This document shows positions 8,355 through 16,867 of a stretch of DNA of 64,000 nucleotides, in pieces. The stretch is from Streptomyces sp. Ru62. Lineage in GTDB: Bacteria; Actinomycetota; Actinomycetes; Streptomycetales; Streptomycetaceae. How positions within the stretch are numbered: the first letter of the stretch is position 1; each line of letters begins with the position of its first letter. Position numbers and translations under genes: made by a program. Under the pieces are notes generated by a model. It worked only from the letters and a program-made list of their open reading frames with translations, ran no database searches and had not been told where the DNA came from. The DNA lies in contig NZ_PQSU01000022.1 in NCBI RefSeq assembly GCF_002920615.1, positions 62,001 through 126,000 on the forward strand. The letters are read 5' to 3'.

Positions 8355-9584
8355 TCAGTCGGCGGCGGGCGCGTGCTGTTCGGCCGCCGCCGGGACGTCG
8401 ATCTCCCGCCAGAACCCCGCCCGAATGGCGTAACGGTCGTGCTCGTCGATCTGGTCGTCCTTGTGGGCGAGCAGCCCGAACCGGGCCGCGTACCGCAGCA
8501 GCTCCCCGTCGATCCGGTGCGGGATGCGCGGGTACATCTGCGACAGCCGCTGCAGATGACCCTGGTCGCCGAGCCGGGACATCCAGCGGCGGGCGAAGAC
8601 CTGCCCGACCTCGTACGGGTCGCCGCCGACGGTGGTGATGTCCTCCTCCCGGTCGGCCCACCGCTGCTCGGCGGTGGTGAGCTGGGCCAGCGTCGGCATG
8701 GAGGCGACCTCGGGGGGCTCGGCGACCACGCCCGGCCGGTCGACCCAGCCCTTGTCGGAGGACCAGCGCAGGGTCGCGGTCGCCGGGTGCTGGACGGGCT
8801 GGGTGCCGGGTGCGCGCAGCGCGGCCAGGTCCTTGGGGGTCGGGACGCCCTTGGAGGCGGTCACCCGCTCCTGGGAGCCGTTCTCGGCGGCGGCGGCCGG
8901 CGGGTGGGCGGGCTGTTCGGCGGGCCGCTCGGCCGCGGTGCCGAGGGCGGACTCGGGAAGCGGCGCGGAGAGGATCGCGGCGATCTCGGGGCGGGGCGCG
9001 GGCGGCGGGGCGCAGACGCCGGTCAGCTCCTTGGCGCGGACGGCCTGGGTGATCCAGGCACGGTCCAGCACGCGCCGTTCGTCGGCCTCGGCGACCAGGT
9101 CCTCGGACTGGTTGTAGTCGCCGTCGGCGGCCTGGACGGCCCACAGGTGGACGGCGACGCCGTGCTCCTTGGCGGCCATCATGCCGGGCAGCAGATCGCC
9201 GTCGCCGGTGACGAGGACGACGTCGGAGCAGGCGCGGTTGCGGGCCAGCTCGGTCAGTTCCGCGTGCATGGCGGCGTCGACGCCCTTCTGGGCCCAGCGT
9301 CCGTCACTGCGGGTGAGCGCGCCGAGGCGGACGGTGACCCGGGGCATCACGCGCAGCCGGCGATGCTCCGGCTGGGGGACCCGGTCGGGGGCGCCGTCGA
9401 ACCAGTAGATGCGCAACAGGGGGCGCTCGGTGTCGGACTCCGCGCGTTCCCGCAGCGCCTGGATCAGCGCGGCGTGGTCGACGGTGATCCGGGACCGCGA
9501 GGGCTCACCGGCGAGGAGGCTGGCGGCGGCTCCCAGCAGATACCCGGCGTCCACCAGGACGATGCAGCGGTCCACGCGACTCAC
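8355..9584 (-). CDS. NYN-domain (PIN-like) ribonuclease-type protein
   Basis: This protein of about 409 residues has an N-terminal NYN domain: CIVLVDAGYLL carries the first acidic residue, and DVVLVTGDGDLLPGM holds the paired aspartates of the PIN-like metal site. NYN proteins are RNA endonucleases or RNA-processing factors. A middle linker rich in Pro, Ala and Glu (about 210-275) leads to a C-terminal domain (YEVGQVFARRWMSRL and LLRYAARFGLLAH) that looks like a helical winged or OST-HTH-type RNA-binding module. That part is inference. I placed the start at the GTG at 9584, where the conserved sequence begins after a GGGA box; the frame is open to 9635. Confidence 0.85.
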   Translation of the reverse strand: MSRVDRCIVLVDAGYLLGAAASLLAGEPSRSRITVDHAALIQALRERAESDTERPLLRIYWFDGAPDRVPQPEHRRLRVMPRVTVRLGALTRSDGRWAQKGVDAAMHAELTELARNRACSDVVLVTGDGDLLPGMMAAKEHGVAVHLWAVQAADGDYNQSEDLVAEADERRVLDRAWITQAVRAKELTGVCAPPPAPRPEIAAILSAPLPESALGTAAERPAEQPAHPPAAAAENGSQERVTASKGVPTPKDLAALRAPGTQPVQHPATATLRWSSDKGWVDRPGVVAEPPEVASMPTLAQLTTAEQRWADREEDITTVGGDPYEVGQVFARRWMSRLGDQGHLQRLSQMYPRIPHRIDGELLRYAARFGLLAHKDDQIDEHDRYAIRAGFWREIDVPAAAEQHAPAAD

Positions 9585-9800
9585 CCTCTTCCCGGGAGGT
9601 TTTGCTTCGGACTTCCTTCGAGTCTGCCCGACCACGCGGGGGTTAACGGCCCGAACTCGATCTTCGGCGTGGCGTTTGCGGTTCCGGTACGCCCACCACC
9701 CCTGTCACACACGGTAATTATCCGACATGCGCTTGATGTCAGCGTATGTGAATCTGGTCCCGGCCCTGGCCCCTAGATCCCCCACAGGAGGCAGATCACC

Positions 9801-9968
9801 ATGGCCAAGAACAAGAACCGCAAGCAGTCCGGCCCGCAGAACCGCGCTCCGCAGTCCGAGCACGCGCAGCGTCCGCAGGCGGAGGAGCACGAGCCGCCCA
9901 TGGCGCACGCCCCGGGCAGCCCTTCGGAGGCCGCGCGCAAGAAGCAGAAGAGCTTCGGCCACAACTAA
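9801..9968 (+). CDS. Small basic, disordered protein (55 aa)
   Basis: This 55-residue ORF starts MAKNKNRKQSGPQNRAPQ and ends RKKQKSFGHN. It is Lys/Gln/Asn/His-rich, has no hydrophobic core and should be intrinsically disordered and cationic. The gene looks real: a strong AGGAGG precedes the ATG at good spacing, codon third positions are G/C, and a perfect terminator follows the stop. Similar short KNK-type proteins are encoded in other Streptomyces, with no assigned function. It is transcribed divergently from the NYN-domain gene, so a link with RNA binding is possible but unproven. Confidence 0.75.
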   Translation: MAKNKNRKQSGPQNRAPQSEHAQRPQAEEHEPPMAHAPGSPSEAARKKQKSFGHN

Positions 9969-9995
9969 AGGGCAGTTGAAGCCCGGGCACAGGTG

Positions 9996-10023
9996 AGGGG
10001 CGCACCCGTAAGGGTGCGCCCCT
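9996..10023. terminator. Bidirectional hairpin terminator
   Basis: AGGGGCGCACCC and GGGTGCGCCCCT form a perfect 12-bp stem around GTAA. It lies between the convergent 55-aa gene and dnaE. There is no U-tract, as is common in Streptomyces. Confidence 0.85.
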
Positions 10024-10071
10024 TCGCGTTCATGCCTCCTCGATGCCCTTCCCGATGCCCTCCGCCGGGCC

Positions 10072-13000
10072 TCAGCCGGCCAGGCAGGACGGGCCGAGCA
10101 GCACCTTCAGATCGCCGAACAGCGCCGGGTCGGGCTTGACCCGGTGCCGGTCCAGGCGGAGCACGGTGGTCTTGCGCGGGCCCTGGAGCTTGATCCGGAC
10201 CTCGCTGTCGCCCTTGTGGTGGCTGAGGATCTCGCCGAGGCGGCTGACCATCGGCGGCGTCACCTTCACGGCCGGGATGGTGAGCACGACGGGCGCGTTG
10301 GTGCCCGCGTTGGACAGGTCCGGGACCATCAGCTCCATGGCGACGAGCCGGGGCACGTCCTCGCGCTTGTCGAGGCGGCCCTTGACGAACACCACGGCGT
10401 CCTCGACGAGTTGGGTGGACACCAGCTGGTAGGTGGCCGGGAAGAACATGCACTCGATGGAGCCCGCCAGGTCCTCGACGGTGGCGATGGCCCAGGCGTT
10501 GCCCTGCTTGGTCATCTTGCGCTGCAGGCCGGAGATGATGCCGCCGATGGTCACCACCGAGCCGTCCCCGTAGTCACCGCCGGTGAGCTGGGCGATGCCC
10601 GCGTCCGCCTTGTCGGAGAGCACGTGCTCCAGGCCGAAGAGCGGGTGGTCGGAGACGTACAGACCGAGCATCTCCCGCTCCTGGGCGAGCAGGTAGGTCT
10701 TGTCCCACTCGTCGTCGGTGAACTCCACGTCGAGGCCGAAGCCGGGCTGGTCGCTGGTCTCCTCACCCATCCCGCCGAAGAGGTCGAACTGGCCCTCGGC
10801 CTCCTTGCGCTTGACCGCGACCACGTTGTCGATCATCGGCTCGTACTGGGCCATGAGGCCCTTGCGGGTGTGGCCCATCGAGTCGAAGGCGCCGGCCTTG
10901 ATCAGCGATTCGGTGGTGCGCTTGTTGCAGACCACCGCGTCGACCTTGTCGAGGTAGTCGGGGAAGGAGGCGTACTTCCCCTTCGCCTTGCGGCACTTGA
11001 TGATCGACTCGACCACGTTGGTGCCGACGTTGCGGACGGCGGACAGGCCGAAGAGGATCACGTCGTCGCCCTGGGCGGCGAAGTTGGCCTCGGACTCGTT
11101 GACGTTCGGCGGGAGCACCCGGATGCCCATGCGCCGGCACTCGTTGAGGTAGACCGCGGACTTGTCCTTGTCGTCCTTGACCGAGGTGAGCAGGGCCGCC
11201 ATGTACTCGGCGGGGTGGTTCGCCTTCAGGTACGCCGTCCAGTACGACACCAGGCCGTACGCCGCGGAGTGCGCCTTGTTGAACGCGTAGCCGGCGAACG
11301 GGACCAGCACGTCCCAGAGCGCCTGGATGGCTTCGTCGCTGTAGCCGTTCTTGCGGGCGCCGGCCTGGAAGATGACGAAGTTCTTCTCCAGCTCCTCCGG
11401 CTTCTTCTTGCCCATCACGCGGCGGAGGATGTCGGCCTCGCCGAGCGAGTAGCCCGCGATGATCTGGGCGGCCTTCTGCACCTGCTCCTGGTAGACGATC
11501 AGGCCGTAGGTGACGTCCAGGACCTCCTTGAGCGGCGCCTCCAGCTCGGGGTGGATCGGCGTGATCTCCTGCTGCCCGTTCTTGCGCAGCGCGTAGTTCG
11601 TGTGGGAGTTCATGCCCATCGGGCCCGGGCGGTACAGGGCCGACACGGCGGAGATGTCTTCGAAGTTGTCCGGCTTCATCAGCCGCAGCAGGGACCGCAT
11701 GGGGCCGCCGTCGAACTGGAAGACGCCGAGGGTGTCGCCGCGCTGGAGCAGCTCGAAGGTCGTGGGGTCGTCGAGCGGGAGGCTCAGGAGGTCGATGTCG
11801 ATCCCCTTGTTGGCCTTCACCATCTTGACGGCGTCGTCCATGATCGTGAGGTTGCGCAGGCCCAGGAAGTCCATCTTCAGCAGGCCGAGCGACTCACAGC
11901 TCGGGTAGTCCCACTGGGTGATGGTCACGCCGTCGGTGTGCCTCACCCAGACCGGGACGTGCTCGGTGATGGTCTCGCTGGACATGATCACGCCGGCGGC
12001 GTGCACGCCCATCTGCCGGACCAGGCCCTCCACACCGCGCGCGGTGTCGATGACCTTCTTCACGTCCGGTTCGTTCTCGTACATCCCCCGGACCTCGCCC
12101 GCCTCCGAGTAGCGCGGGTGGCTGGGGTCCGTGATGCCGGACAGCGGGATGCCCTTGCCGAGGACGTCGGCGGGCATGGCCTTGGTGATCCGGTCGCCCA
12201 TCGCGTACGGGTAACCGAGCACGCGCGCGGAGTCCTTGATCGCGTTCTTGGCCTTGATGGTGCCGTAGGTGCCGATCATGGCGACCTTGTCGGCGCCGTA
12301 CTTCTCCGTCACGTACCGGATCACCTCGACGCGCCGGCGCTCGTCGAAGTCGATGTCGACATCCGGCATGGAGATGCGCTCGGGGTTGAGGAACCGCTCG
12401 AAGATCAGGCCGTGCGGGATCGGGTCGAGGTCGGTGATGCCGAGCGCGTAGGCGACGATCGAGCCGGCCGCGGAGCCCCGGCCCGGGCCGACCGCGATGC
12501 CCTGGCGCTTGGCCCACATGATGAAGTCGGCGACCACGAGGAAGTAGCCCGGGAACCCCATCTGGATGATGACGTCCATCTCGTACTCGGCCTGCTTCTG
12601 GCGGTCCTCGGGGACACCGCCCGGGAAGCGGCGCTCCATGCCGCGGCGGACCTCCTCCTGGAACCAGGTGACCTCGGTGTAGCCCTCGGGGATGTCGAAC
12701 TTGGGCATGAGGTCGCGCTTCTCGAACATGCCGGTGGTGTCCACCATCTCGGCGACGAGGAGCGTGTTGGCGCAGCCCTCCTGCCAGGCGTCCGAGGAGT
12801 CGATGGCGTACATCTCGTCCGTGGACTTCAGGTAGTAGCCGGTGCCGTCGAACTTGAAGCGGTCGGGGTCGGAGAGGTTCTTGCCGGTCTGGATGCACAG
12901 CAGGGCGTCGTGGGCGCCCGCCTCGTGCGCGTACGTGTAGTGCGAGTCGTTGGTGACCAGCGGCGGGATGCCGAGCTTCTTGCCGATCTCCAGCAGGCCG

Positions 13001-13611
13001 TCGCGGACCCGGCGCTCGATCTCGATGCCGTGGTCCATCAGCTCCAGGAAGTACCTGTCCTTGCCGAAGATGTCCTGGTAGTCGGCGGCGGCCTTGAGGG
13101 CCTCGTCGAAGTGGCCGAGGCGCAGCCGGGTCTGCACCTCGCCGGAGGGGCAGCCGGTGGAGGCGACGATGCCCTCGGACCACTGGGCGATGGTCTCCTT
13201 GTCCATCCGGGGCCACTTCTGCAGCCAGCCCTCGGCGTAGGCGTCGGAGGAGAGCCGGAAGAGGTTGTGCAGGCCGGTCTTGTCCACGGCCCACATCGTC
13301 TTGTGGGTGTAACCACCCGAACCGGAGATGTCGTCCCGCTTCTGGTGCGGCTGGCCCCAGAGGATCTTGCGCTTGTTCCGCCGGGACTCGGGGGCGACAT
13401 ACGCCTCAATCCCGATGATCGGGGTGATTCCGGCCTTCTTCGCGCTATGGAAGAAGTCGTACGCCCCGTGGAGGTTGCCGTGGTCGGACATGGCGATGTG
13501 CGTCATGCCCATCTCGTTGCACGCGTTGAACATGTCCTTCAGCCGCGCGGCACCGTCCAGCAGCGAGTACTGGGTGTGGACGTGCAGGTGCGTGAAGGGC
13601 GGCTTTGACAC
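10072..13611 (-). CDS. dnaE: DNA polymerase III alpha subunit
   Basis: This 1179-residue protein is the replicative polymerase of the DnaE1 type. The order is an N-terminal PHP domain (HLHVHTQYSLLDG, AMSDHGNLHG), then palm and thumb with catalytic acids in PDVDIDFDERRR near residues 415-425. Fingers follow, with the GPGRGSAAGSIVAYALGI and GVHAAGVIMS segments. The beta-binding region comes next, and an OB fold near the C-terminus (VVTIGGIISGLQRKMTKQGN). The PHP metal-site histidines and aspartates look intact, so PHP-based proofreading, as known for actinobacterial DnaE1, is plausible. The start is the GTG at 13611, because GGAGG lies 7 nt upstream; the frame extends to 13656 without signal. 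Confidence 0.98.
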   Translation of the reverse strand: MSKPPFTHLHVHTQYSLLDGAARLKDMFNACNEMGMTHIAMSDHGNLHGAYDFFHSAKKAGITPIIGIEAYVAPESRRNKRKILWGQPHQKRDDISGSGGYTHKTMWAVDKTGLHNLFRLSSDAYAEGWLQKWPRMDKETIAQWSEGIVASTGCPSGEVQTRLRLGHFDEALKAAADYQDIFGKDRYFLELMDHGIEIERRVRDGLLEIGKKLGIPPLVTNDSHYTYAHEAGAHDALLCIQTGKNLSDPDRFKFDGTGYYLKSTDEMYAIDSSDAWQEGCANTLLVAEMVDTTGMFEKRDLMPKFDIPEGYTEVTWFQEEVRRGMERRFPGGVPEDRQKQAEYEMDVIIQMGFPGYFLVVADFIMWAKRQGIAVGPGRGSAAGSIVAYALGITDLDPIPHGLIFERFLNPERISMPDVDIDFDERRRVEVIRYVTEKYGADKVAMIGTYGTIKAKNAIKDSARVLGYPYAMGDRITKAMPADVLGKGIPLSGITDPSHPRYSEAGEVRGMYENEPDVKKVIDTARGVEGLVRQMGVHAAGVIMSSETITEHVPVWVRHTDGVTITQWDYPSCESLGLLKMDFLGLRNLTIMDDAVKMVKANKGIDIDLLSLPLDDPTTFELLQRGDTLGVFQFDGGPMRSLLRLMKPDNFEDISAVSALYRPGPMGMNSHTNYALRKNGQQEITPIHPELEAPLKEVLDVTYGLIVYQEQVQKAAQIIAGYSLGEADILRRVMGKKKPEELEKNFVIFQAGARKNGYSDEAIQALWDVLVPFAGYAFNKAHSAAYGLVSYWTAYLKANHPAEYMAALLTSVKDDKDKSAVYLNECRRMGIRVLPPNVNESEANFAAQGDDVILFGLSAVRNVGTNVVESIIKCRKAKGKYASFPDYLDKVDAVVCNKRTTESLIKAGAFDSMGHTRKGLMAQYEPMIDNVVAVKRKEAEGQFDLFGGMGEETSDQPGFGLDVEFTDDEWDKTYLLAQEREMLGLYVSDHPLFGLEHVLSDKADAGIAQLTGGDYGDGSVVTIGGIISGLQRKMTKQGNAWAIATVEDLAGSIECMFFPATYQLVSTQLVEDAVVFVKGRLDKREDVPRLVAMELMVPDLSNAGTNAPVVLTIPAVKVTPPMVSRLGEILSHHKGDSEVRIKLQGPRKTTVLRLDRHRVKPDPALFGDLKVLLGPSCLAG

Positions 13612-13833
13612 GGTGAGGCCTCCGGGGGAAACACTCGGCGACGGGCTGGCGGACACTTCTGGGGTCAGCGTCGAAGTCTATGCCGCGGCACTGACAACGA
13701 GATGAAGACTTGGCGCGAAGCGGCCCCGATGTCGGGTGGTGGCCGGGTGACGGCGGGCACTCCCGCGTACCTTCGTGCGTTGGGTACGGCAGAAACGCTG
13801 TCGTACAGGTCACGCACCAGGAGGCACCCCGCG

Positions 13834-15159
13834 ATGTCGGTCCCCCAGCTCGACGAGGAGCAGCGCGGCGAGGAGATCCTCGCCGTCTTCGACACCGCCT
13901 TCGGCCGGCTCCTGGCCGCCGACCCGGCCGCGTTCCGGGTGAAGTTCCGGAAGATGGCGGCCTCGGCCTTCGCCTTCTACCGGGGCACGGCGGCCCTCTT
14001 CTACCACGACCTCGACGCCGAGAAGCGCGGCGGCCCGTACCTGGACGAGCGCACCTCGCGCGTGTGGATCCACGGCGATCTGCACGCCGAGAACTTCGGC
14101 ACGTACATGGACTCCAACGGCCGCCTGGTCTTCAACGTCAACGACTTCGACGAGGCCTACGTCGGCCCGTTCACCTGGGACCTGAAGCGCTTCTCGGCGT
14201 CGGTCGCCCTCATCGGGTACGCGAAGGCCCTCAGCGACGCGCAGATCACCGAGCTGGTGACGGTCTACGCCGCCGCCTACCGCGAGCGCATCCACGCCCT
14301 GGCCACGGGGGCCAAGCGGGACGAGGTGCCGCCGTTCACGCTGGACACCGCGCAGGGCCCGCTGCTGGACGCGCTGCGTGACGCCCGCTCGCTGACCCGC
14401 TTCGGCCTGCTGGACTCGATGACCGAGATCCGCGACTTCGAGCGCCGCTTCGCACCGGGCGGCGGCTCCATCGAGCTGGACGCGGCGACCCGCTACAAGG
14501 TCCTGGCGGCCTTCGACGGCTATCTGGAGACGCTGCCGGACTCCTCCCTGGCCCGCCCGGACTCGTACCGGGTGAAGGACGTCGTGGGCCGCCGGGGCAT
14601 CGGCATCGGCTCCGCCGGCCTGCCGTCGTACAACATCCTCCTGGAGGGCCACAGCGACGCCCTGGAGAACGATGTCGTGATCTACATCAAGCAGGCCCAG
14701 ACCCCGGCCGTCTCCCGGCACATCACGGATCCGGCCATCGCGGACTACTTCCGGCACGAGGGCCACCGCACGGTGATCTCCCAGCGCGCCCTCCAGGCGC
14801 ACGCCGACCCGTGGCTCGGCTGGACCGAGCTGGACGGCGCCGGCCAGCTGGTCGCCGAGGTCTCGCCGTACGCCGTGGACCTGGACTGGGACGACATCGA
14901 CGACCCGGAGGAGATCGCGGCCGTCGTCGCCGACCTGGGCCGGGCCACCGCGACCATGCACGCGGCGGCGGACGACACCTCCGGCGAGTCCCTGGTGCCG
15001 TTCTCCACCGAGCGGGCCATCGACGCGGCGCTCGCGGCCGACGAGGAGGGCTTCGCGCCCCTGCTGGTGGACTTCGCGCACAGCTACGGCGCACGCGCGC
15101 GTGCCGACCACCAGATCTTCGTCGACCTGTTCCGCAACGGCCGGATTCCGGGGCTGTAA
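13834..15159 (+). CDS. DUF2252 family protein, kinase-like fold
   Basis: This 441-residue protein matches the DUF2252 family. A conserved block near residues 78-115, RVWIHGDLHAENFG then NVNDFDEAY, has the HGDLHxxN and downstream DFD arrangement of aminoglycoside/choline-kinase-like phosphotransferases. An FWD/TWDLKR motif follows. Phosphotransfer to an unknown substrate is therefore plausible, although no member is biochemically placed to my knowledge. It has no signal peptide or membrane segment. The start is the ATG at 13834, preceded by AGGAGG 9 nt away; the frame is open to 13702. It is transcribed divergently from dnaE. Confidence 0.9.
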   Translation: MSVPQLDEEQRGEEILAVFDTAFGRLLAADPAAFRVKFRKMAASAFAFYRGTAALFYHDLDAEKRGGPYLDERTSRVWIHGDLHAENFGTYMDSNGRLVFNVNDFDEAYVGPFTWDLKRFSASVALIGYAKALSDAQITELVTVYAAAYRERIHALATGAKRDEVPPFTLDTAQGPLLDALRDARSLTRFGLLDSMTEIRDFERRFAPGGGSIELDAATRYKVLAAFDGYLETLPDSSLARPDSYRVKDVVGRRGIGIGSAGLPSYNILLEGHSDALENDVVIYIKQAQTPAVSRHITDPAIADYFRHEGHRTVISQRALQAHADPWLGWTELDGAGQLVAEVSPYAVDLDWDDIDDPEEIAAVVADLGRATATMHAAADDTSGESLVPFSTERAIDAALAADEEGFAPLLVDFAHSYGARARADHQIFVDLFRNGRIPGL

Positions 15160-15227
15160 CCTTCACGGATTCACAGGCACCCTTTAGGGGTCCCTTACCG
15201 GCGTACGTGACAGACTCTCCTTTTGCT

Positions 15228-15908
15228 ATGGACATATCCGGGACCCAGCTCAGAGCCGTGCGCGCGGCGCTGTTCACGGCCTTCGTCGTGACGCTCAGCA
15301 CCGCGTCGCACGTGCTGCTGTCCCGTGTTCCGCTGCCGCCCGCGACGGTGGGCGCGGTCGCCGCCGGGGTGTTCGTCACCGCGTACGCGCTGGCGGGCCG
15401 TGAGCGCGGCTTCGGCCGGATCGCGGCCCTGCTGATCCCGCTGGAGCTGACCGCCGACACGGTGTTCACCACCGGCCAGCACGCCTGCTACGGCCGCGCG
15501 GGCGGTCCGGTCGCCGGTCCGCTGCGCGCGGTCGGCCTGGACGTGCTGTGCGAGGGCCGGGTGGGCACCCCGCTGACCCAGATGGCCGGTGGTCCCGGCC
15601 ATTCCGGGGCGCTGCTCGCCCACGCCGGTCCGGCCACCGCCTGGCTGCTGCTCGCTGCGCACATCGGTGTGGGGCTGCTCGCCGCCGCCTGGCTGCGCCG
15701 GGGCGAGCGGGCGCTGACCCAGTTGCTGCGGGCGGTCGCCGCCACCACGTTCCGGCCGCTGCTGCTGGCGGTGGCCGCGGTCGCCGCACGGCCGCTGCCG
15801 GCCCGCCGGCTGCCCCGCCCGGCCCCGCGCCGCGCCGCCGCCCGCGACCGGCTCCTCACGCACTCCCTGGGACGGCGTGGACCGCCGTGCTCCCCGGCAT
15901 TCGCCTGA
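15228..15908 (+). CDS. Conserved membrane protein
   Basis: This 226-residue protein has three to four hydrophobic helices: about residues 8-31, 34-55, 62-72 and 138-162. The C-terminus is Arg/Pro/Ala-rich and probably cytoplasmic. Two cysteines occur in the presumed outer loop (GQHACYG and DVLCEGR), of interest because the next gene encodes a thiol-active membrane protein. No known family recognised. The ATG at 15228 is chosen; a GTG seven codons earlier (15207) is also possible, and neither has a good ribosome-binding site. The next gene begins 66 bp after its stop. Confidence 0.72.
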   Translation: MDISGTQLRAVRAALFTAFVVTLSTASHVLLSRVPLPPATVGAVAAGVFVTAYALAGRERGFGRIAALLIPLELTADTVFTTGQHACYGRAGGPVAGPLRAVGLDVLCEGRVGTPLTQMAGGPGHSGALLAHAGPATAWLLLAAHIGVGLLAAAWLRRGERALTQLLRAVAATTFRPLLLAVAAVAARPLPARRLPRPAPRRAAARDRLLTHSLGRRGPPCSPAFA

Positions 15909-15974
15909 GCACGACCAGTCCCCCACACGTATTCCGCGTACAGCGTGTGCGCGTCCCACATGGAGATCACCAAT

Positions 15975-16787
15975 ATGAGCAAGCGGAACAGCCAGGCGGC
16001 GAAGACGGCGGCCCGGGAGCGGCTGCGCCAGGAGCGCGAGCGGCAGGCCAAGCGCGACAAGGCCAGGCGGCAGCTCATCGTGGCCGCCTCGGTCGTGGCC
16101 GTCCTGGCCGCGGCCGGCGGCATCGGCTACGCCGTCGTGCAGAACAACAAGCCCGCCTACTGGGAGGCCGCGAAGGACGACAAGCTCGTCGAGCCGGCCA
16201 ACACCTCGGGCACGGACGGCACGACGATCGTCCTCGGCAAGAGCAGCGCCAAGAAGACCCTGGTGATGTACGAGGACCCGCGCTGCCCGGTCTGCGCCGA
16301 GTTCGAGCAGGTGGTCGGCCCGACCGTCAAGAAGGACCTCGACGCGGGCAAGTTCAAGATCCAGTACGTCGGTGCGACCTTCCTCGACAAGAACCTGACC
16401 GGTGAGGGCTCCAAGAACGCGCTCAGCGCTCTGGGCGCCGCGCTCAACGTCAGCCCCGAGGCCTTCCTGGAGTACAAGACCGCGATGTACTCCAAGAAGT
16501 GGCACCCCGAGGAGACCACCGACAAGTTCAAGGACGACAGCTACCTGATCGAGATCGCTGACACGGTCCCCGCGCTGAAGGGCAACGCGGCGTTCCAGAA
16601 GGCCGTGAAGGACGGCACCTACGACAGGTGGGCGCTGGAGGAGTCCAAGCTCTTCGACAGGGACGGCATCTCGGGCACCCCGACCCTGAAGATGGACGGC
16701 AAGACCCTGACGGGCTCCGACGGCAAGAACGCGCCCATGTCGGTCGCCGAGTTCAACACCGCGCTGGAGGCGGCCCTCAAGGGCTGA
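15975..16787 (+). CDS. Membrane-anchored DsbA-like thiol oxidoreductase
   Basis: This 270-residue protein has a positively charged cytoplasmic N-terminus (RERLRQERERQAKRDKARR), one transmembrane helix at about residues 33-55 and an extracytoplasmic DsbA/thioredoxin-4 domain. The active site is C104-P-V-C107 in EDPRCPVCAEF. The cis-proline region is visible as SGTPTLKMDG near residue 240. It should catalyse or isomerise disulfides in exported proteins. The start is the ATG at 15975, with GGAGA upstream; 10 extra codons to 15945 are unlikely. It sits between a Cys-containing membrane protein and the Tat-exported PhoD, and a terminator hairpin follows directly. Confidence 0.93.
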   Translation: MSKRNSQAAKTAARERLRQERERQAKRDKARRQLIVAASVVAVLAAAGGIGYAVVQNNKPAYWEAAKDDKLVEPANTSGTDGTTIVLGKSSAKKTLVMYEDPRCPVCAEFEQVVGPTVKKDLDAGKFKIQYVGATFLDKNLTGEGSKNALSALGAALNVSPEAFLEYKTAMYSKKWHPEETTDKFKDDSYLIEIADTVPALKGNAAFQKAVKDGTYDRWALEESKLFDRDGISGTPTLKMDGKTLTGSDGKNAPMSVAEFNTALEAALKG

Positions 16788-16804
16788 GCCGACCGGCAGT
16801 CAAA

Positions 16805-16836
16805 GAGCGGGCGAACTTTTGCGAGTTCGCCCGCTC
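16805..16836 (+). terminator. Hairpin terminator after the DsbA-like gene
   Basis: GAGCGGGCGAACT and AGTTCGCCCGCTC form a perfect 13-bp stem with a 6-nt loop, 17 bp after the stop codon. It separates the DsbA-like gene from phoD. Confidence 0.85.
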
Positions 16837-16846
16837 TCGCGCGTAC

Positions 16847-16867
16847 CGATCAGTAACCTGATCGTCC
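16847..16867 (+). promoter_or_regulatory. Palindrome over the -10 box of phoD
   Basis: CGATCAG-TAAC-CTGATCG is a perfect 7-bp inverted repeat at 16847-16864. The hexamer TAACCT (16854-16859) lies inside it and ends 8 nt before the GTG of phoD. This is the TANNNT-8-start arrangement seen in other genes here. A repressor bound here would cover the -10 and start region. The binding protein is unknown; it does not match the direct-repeat PHO box. Confidence 0.5.

Noticed and set aside
5753..9776. Several plus-strand ORFs of 300-500 codons opposite the membrane protein, ABC and NYN genes
   Set aside because: All are His/Arg/Gln/Gly shadow frames; the minus-strand genes have complete family motifs.
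10144..13608. 1154-codon plus-strand ORF opposite dnaE
   Set aside because: Antisense frame of a high-GC gene; Val/Gly/His/Leu-repeating composition with no domain, and dnaE is certain.
15163..15200. TTCACGGA/TTCACAGG repeat before the 226-aa membrane protein
   Set aside because: Only 8-nt spacing, two units, and no agreement with a known direct-repeat operator.
16805..16867. PHO box upstream of phoD
   Set aside because: GTTCGCCCGCT resembles half a site, but it belongs to the terminator stem and no 11-nt direct repeat follows.
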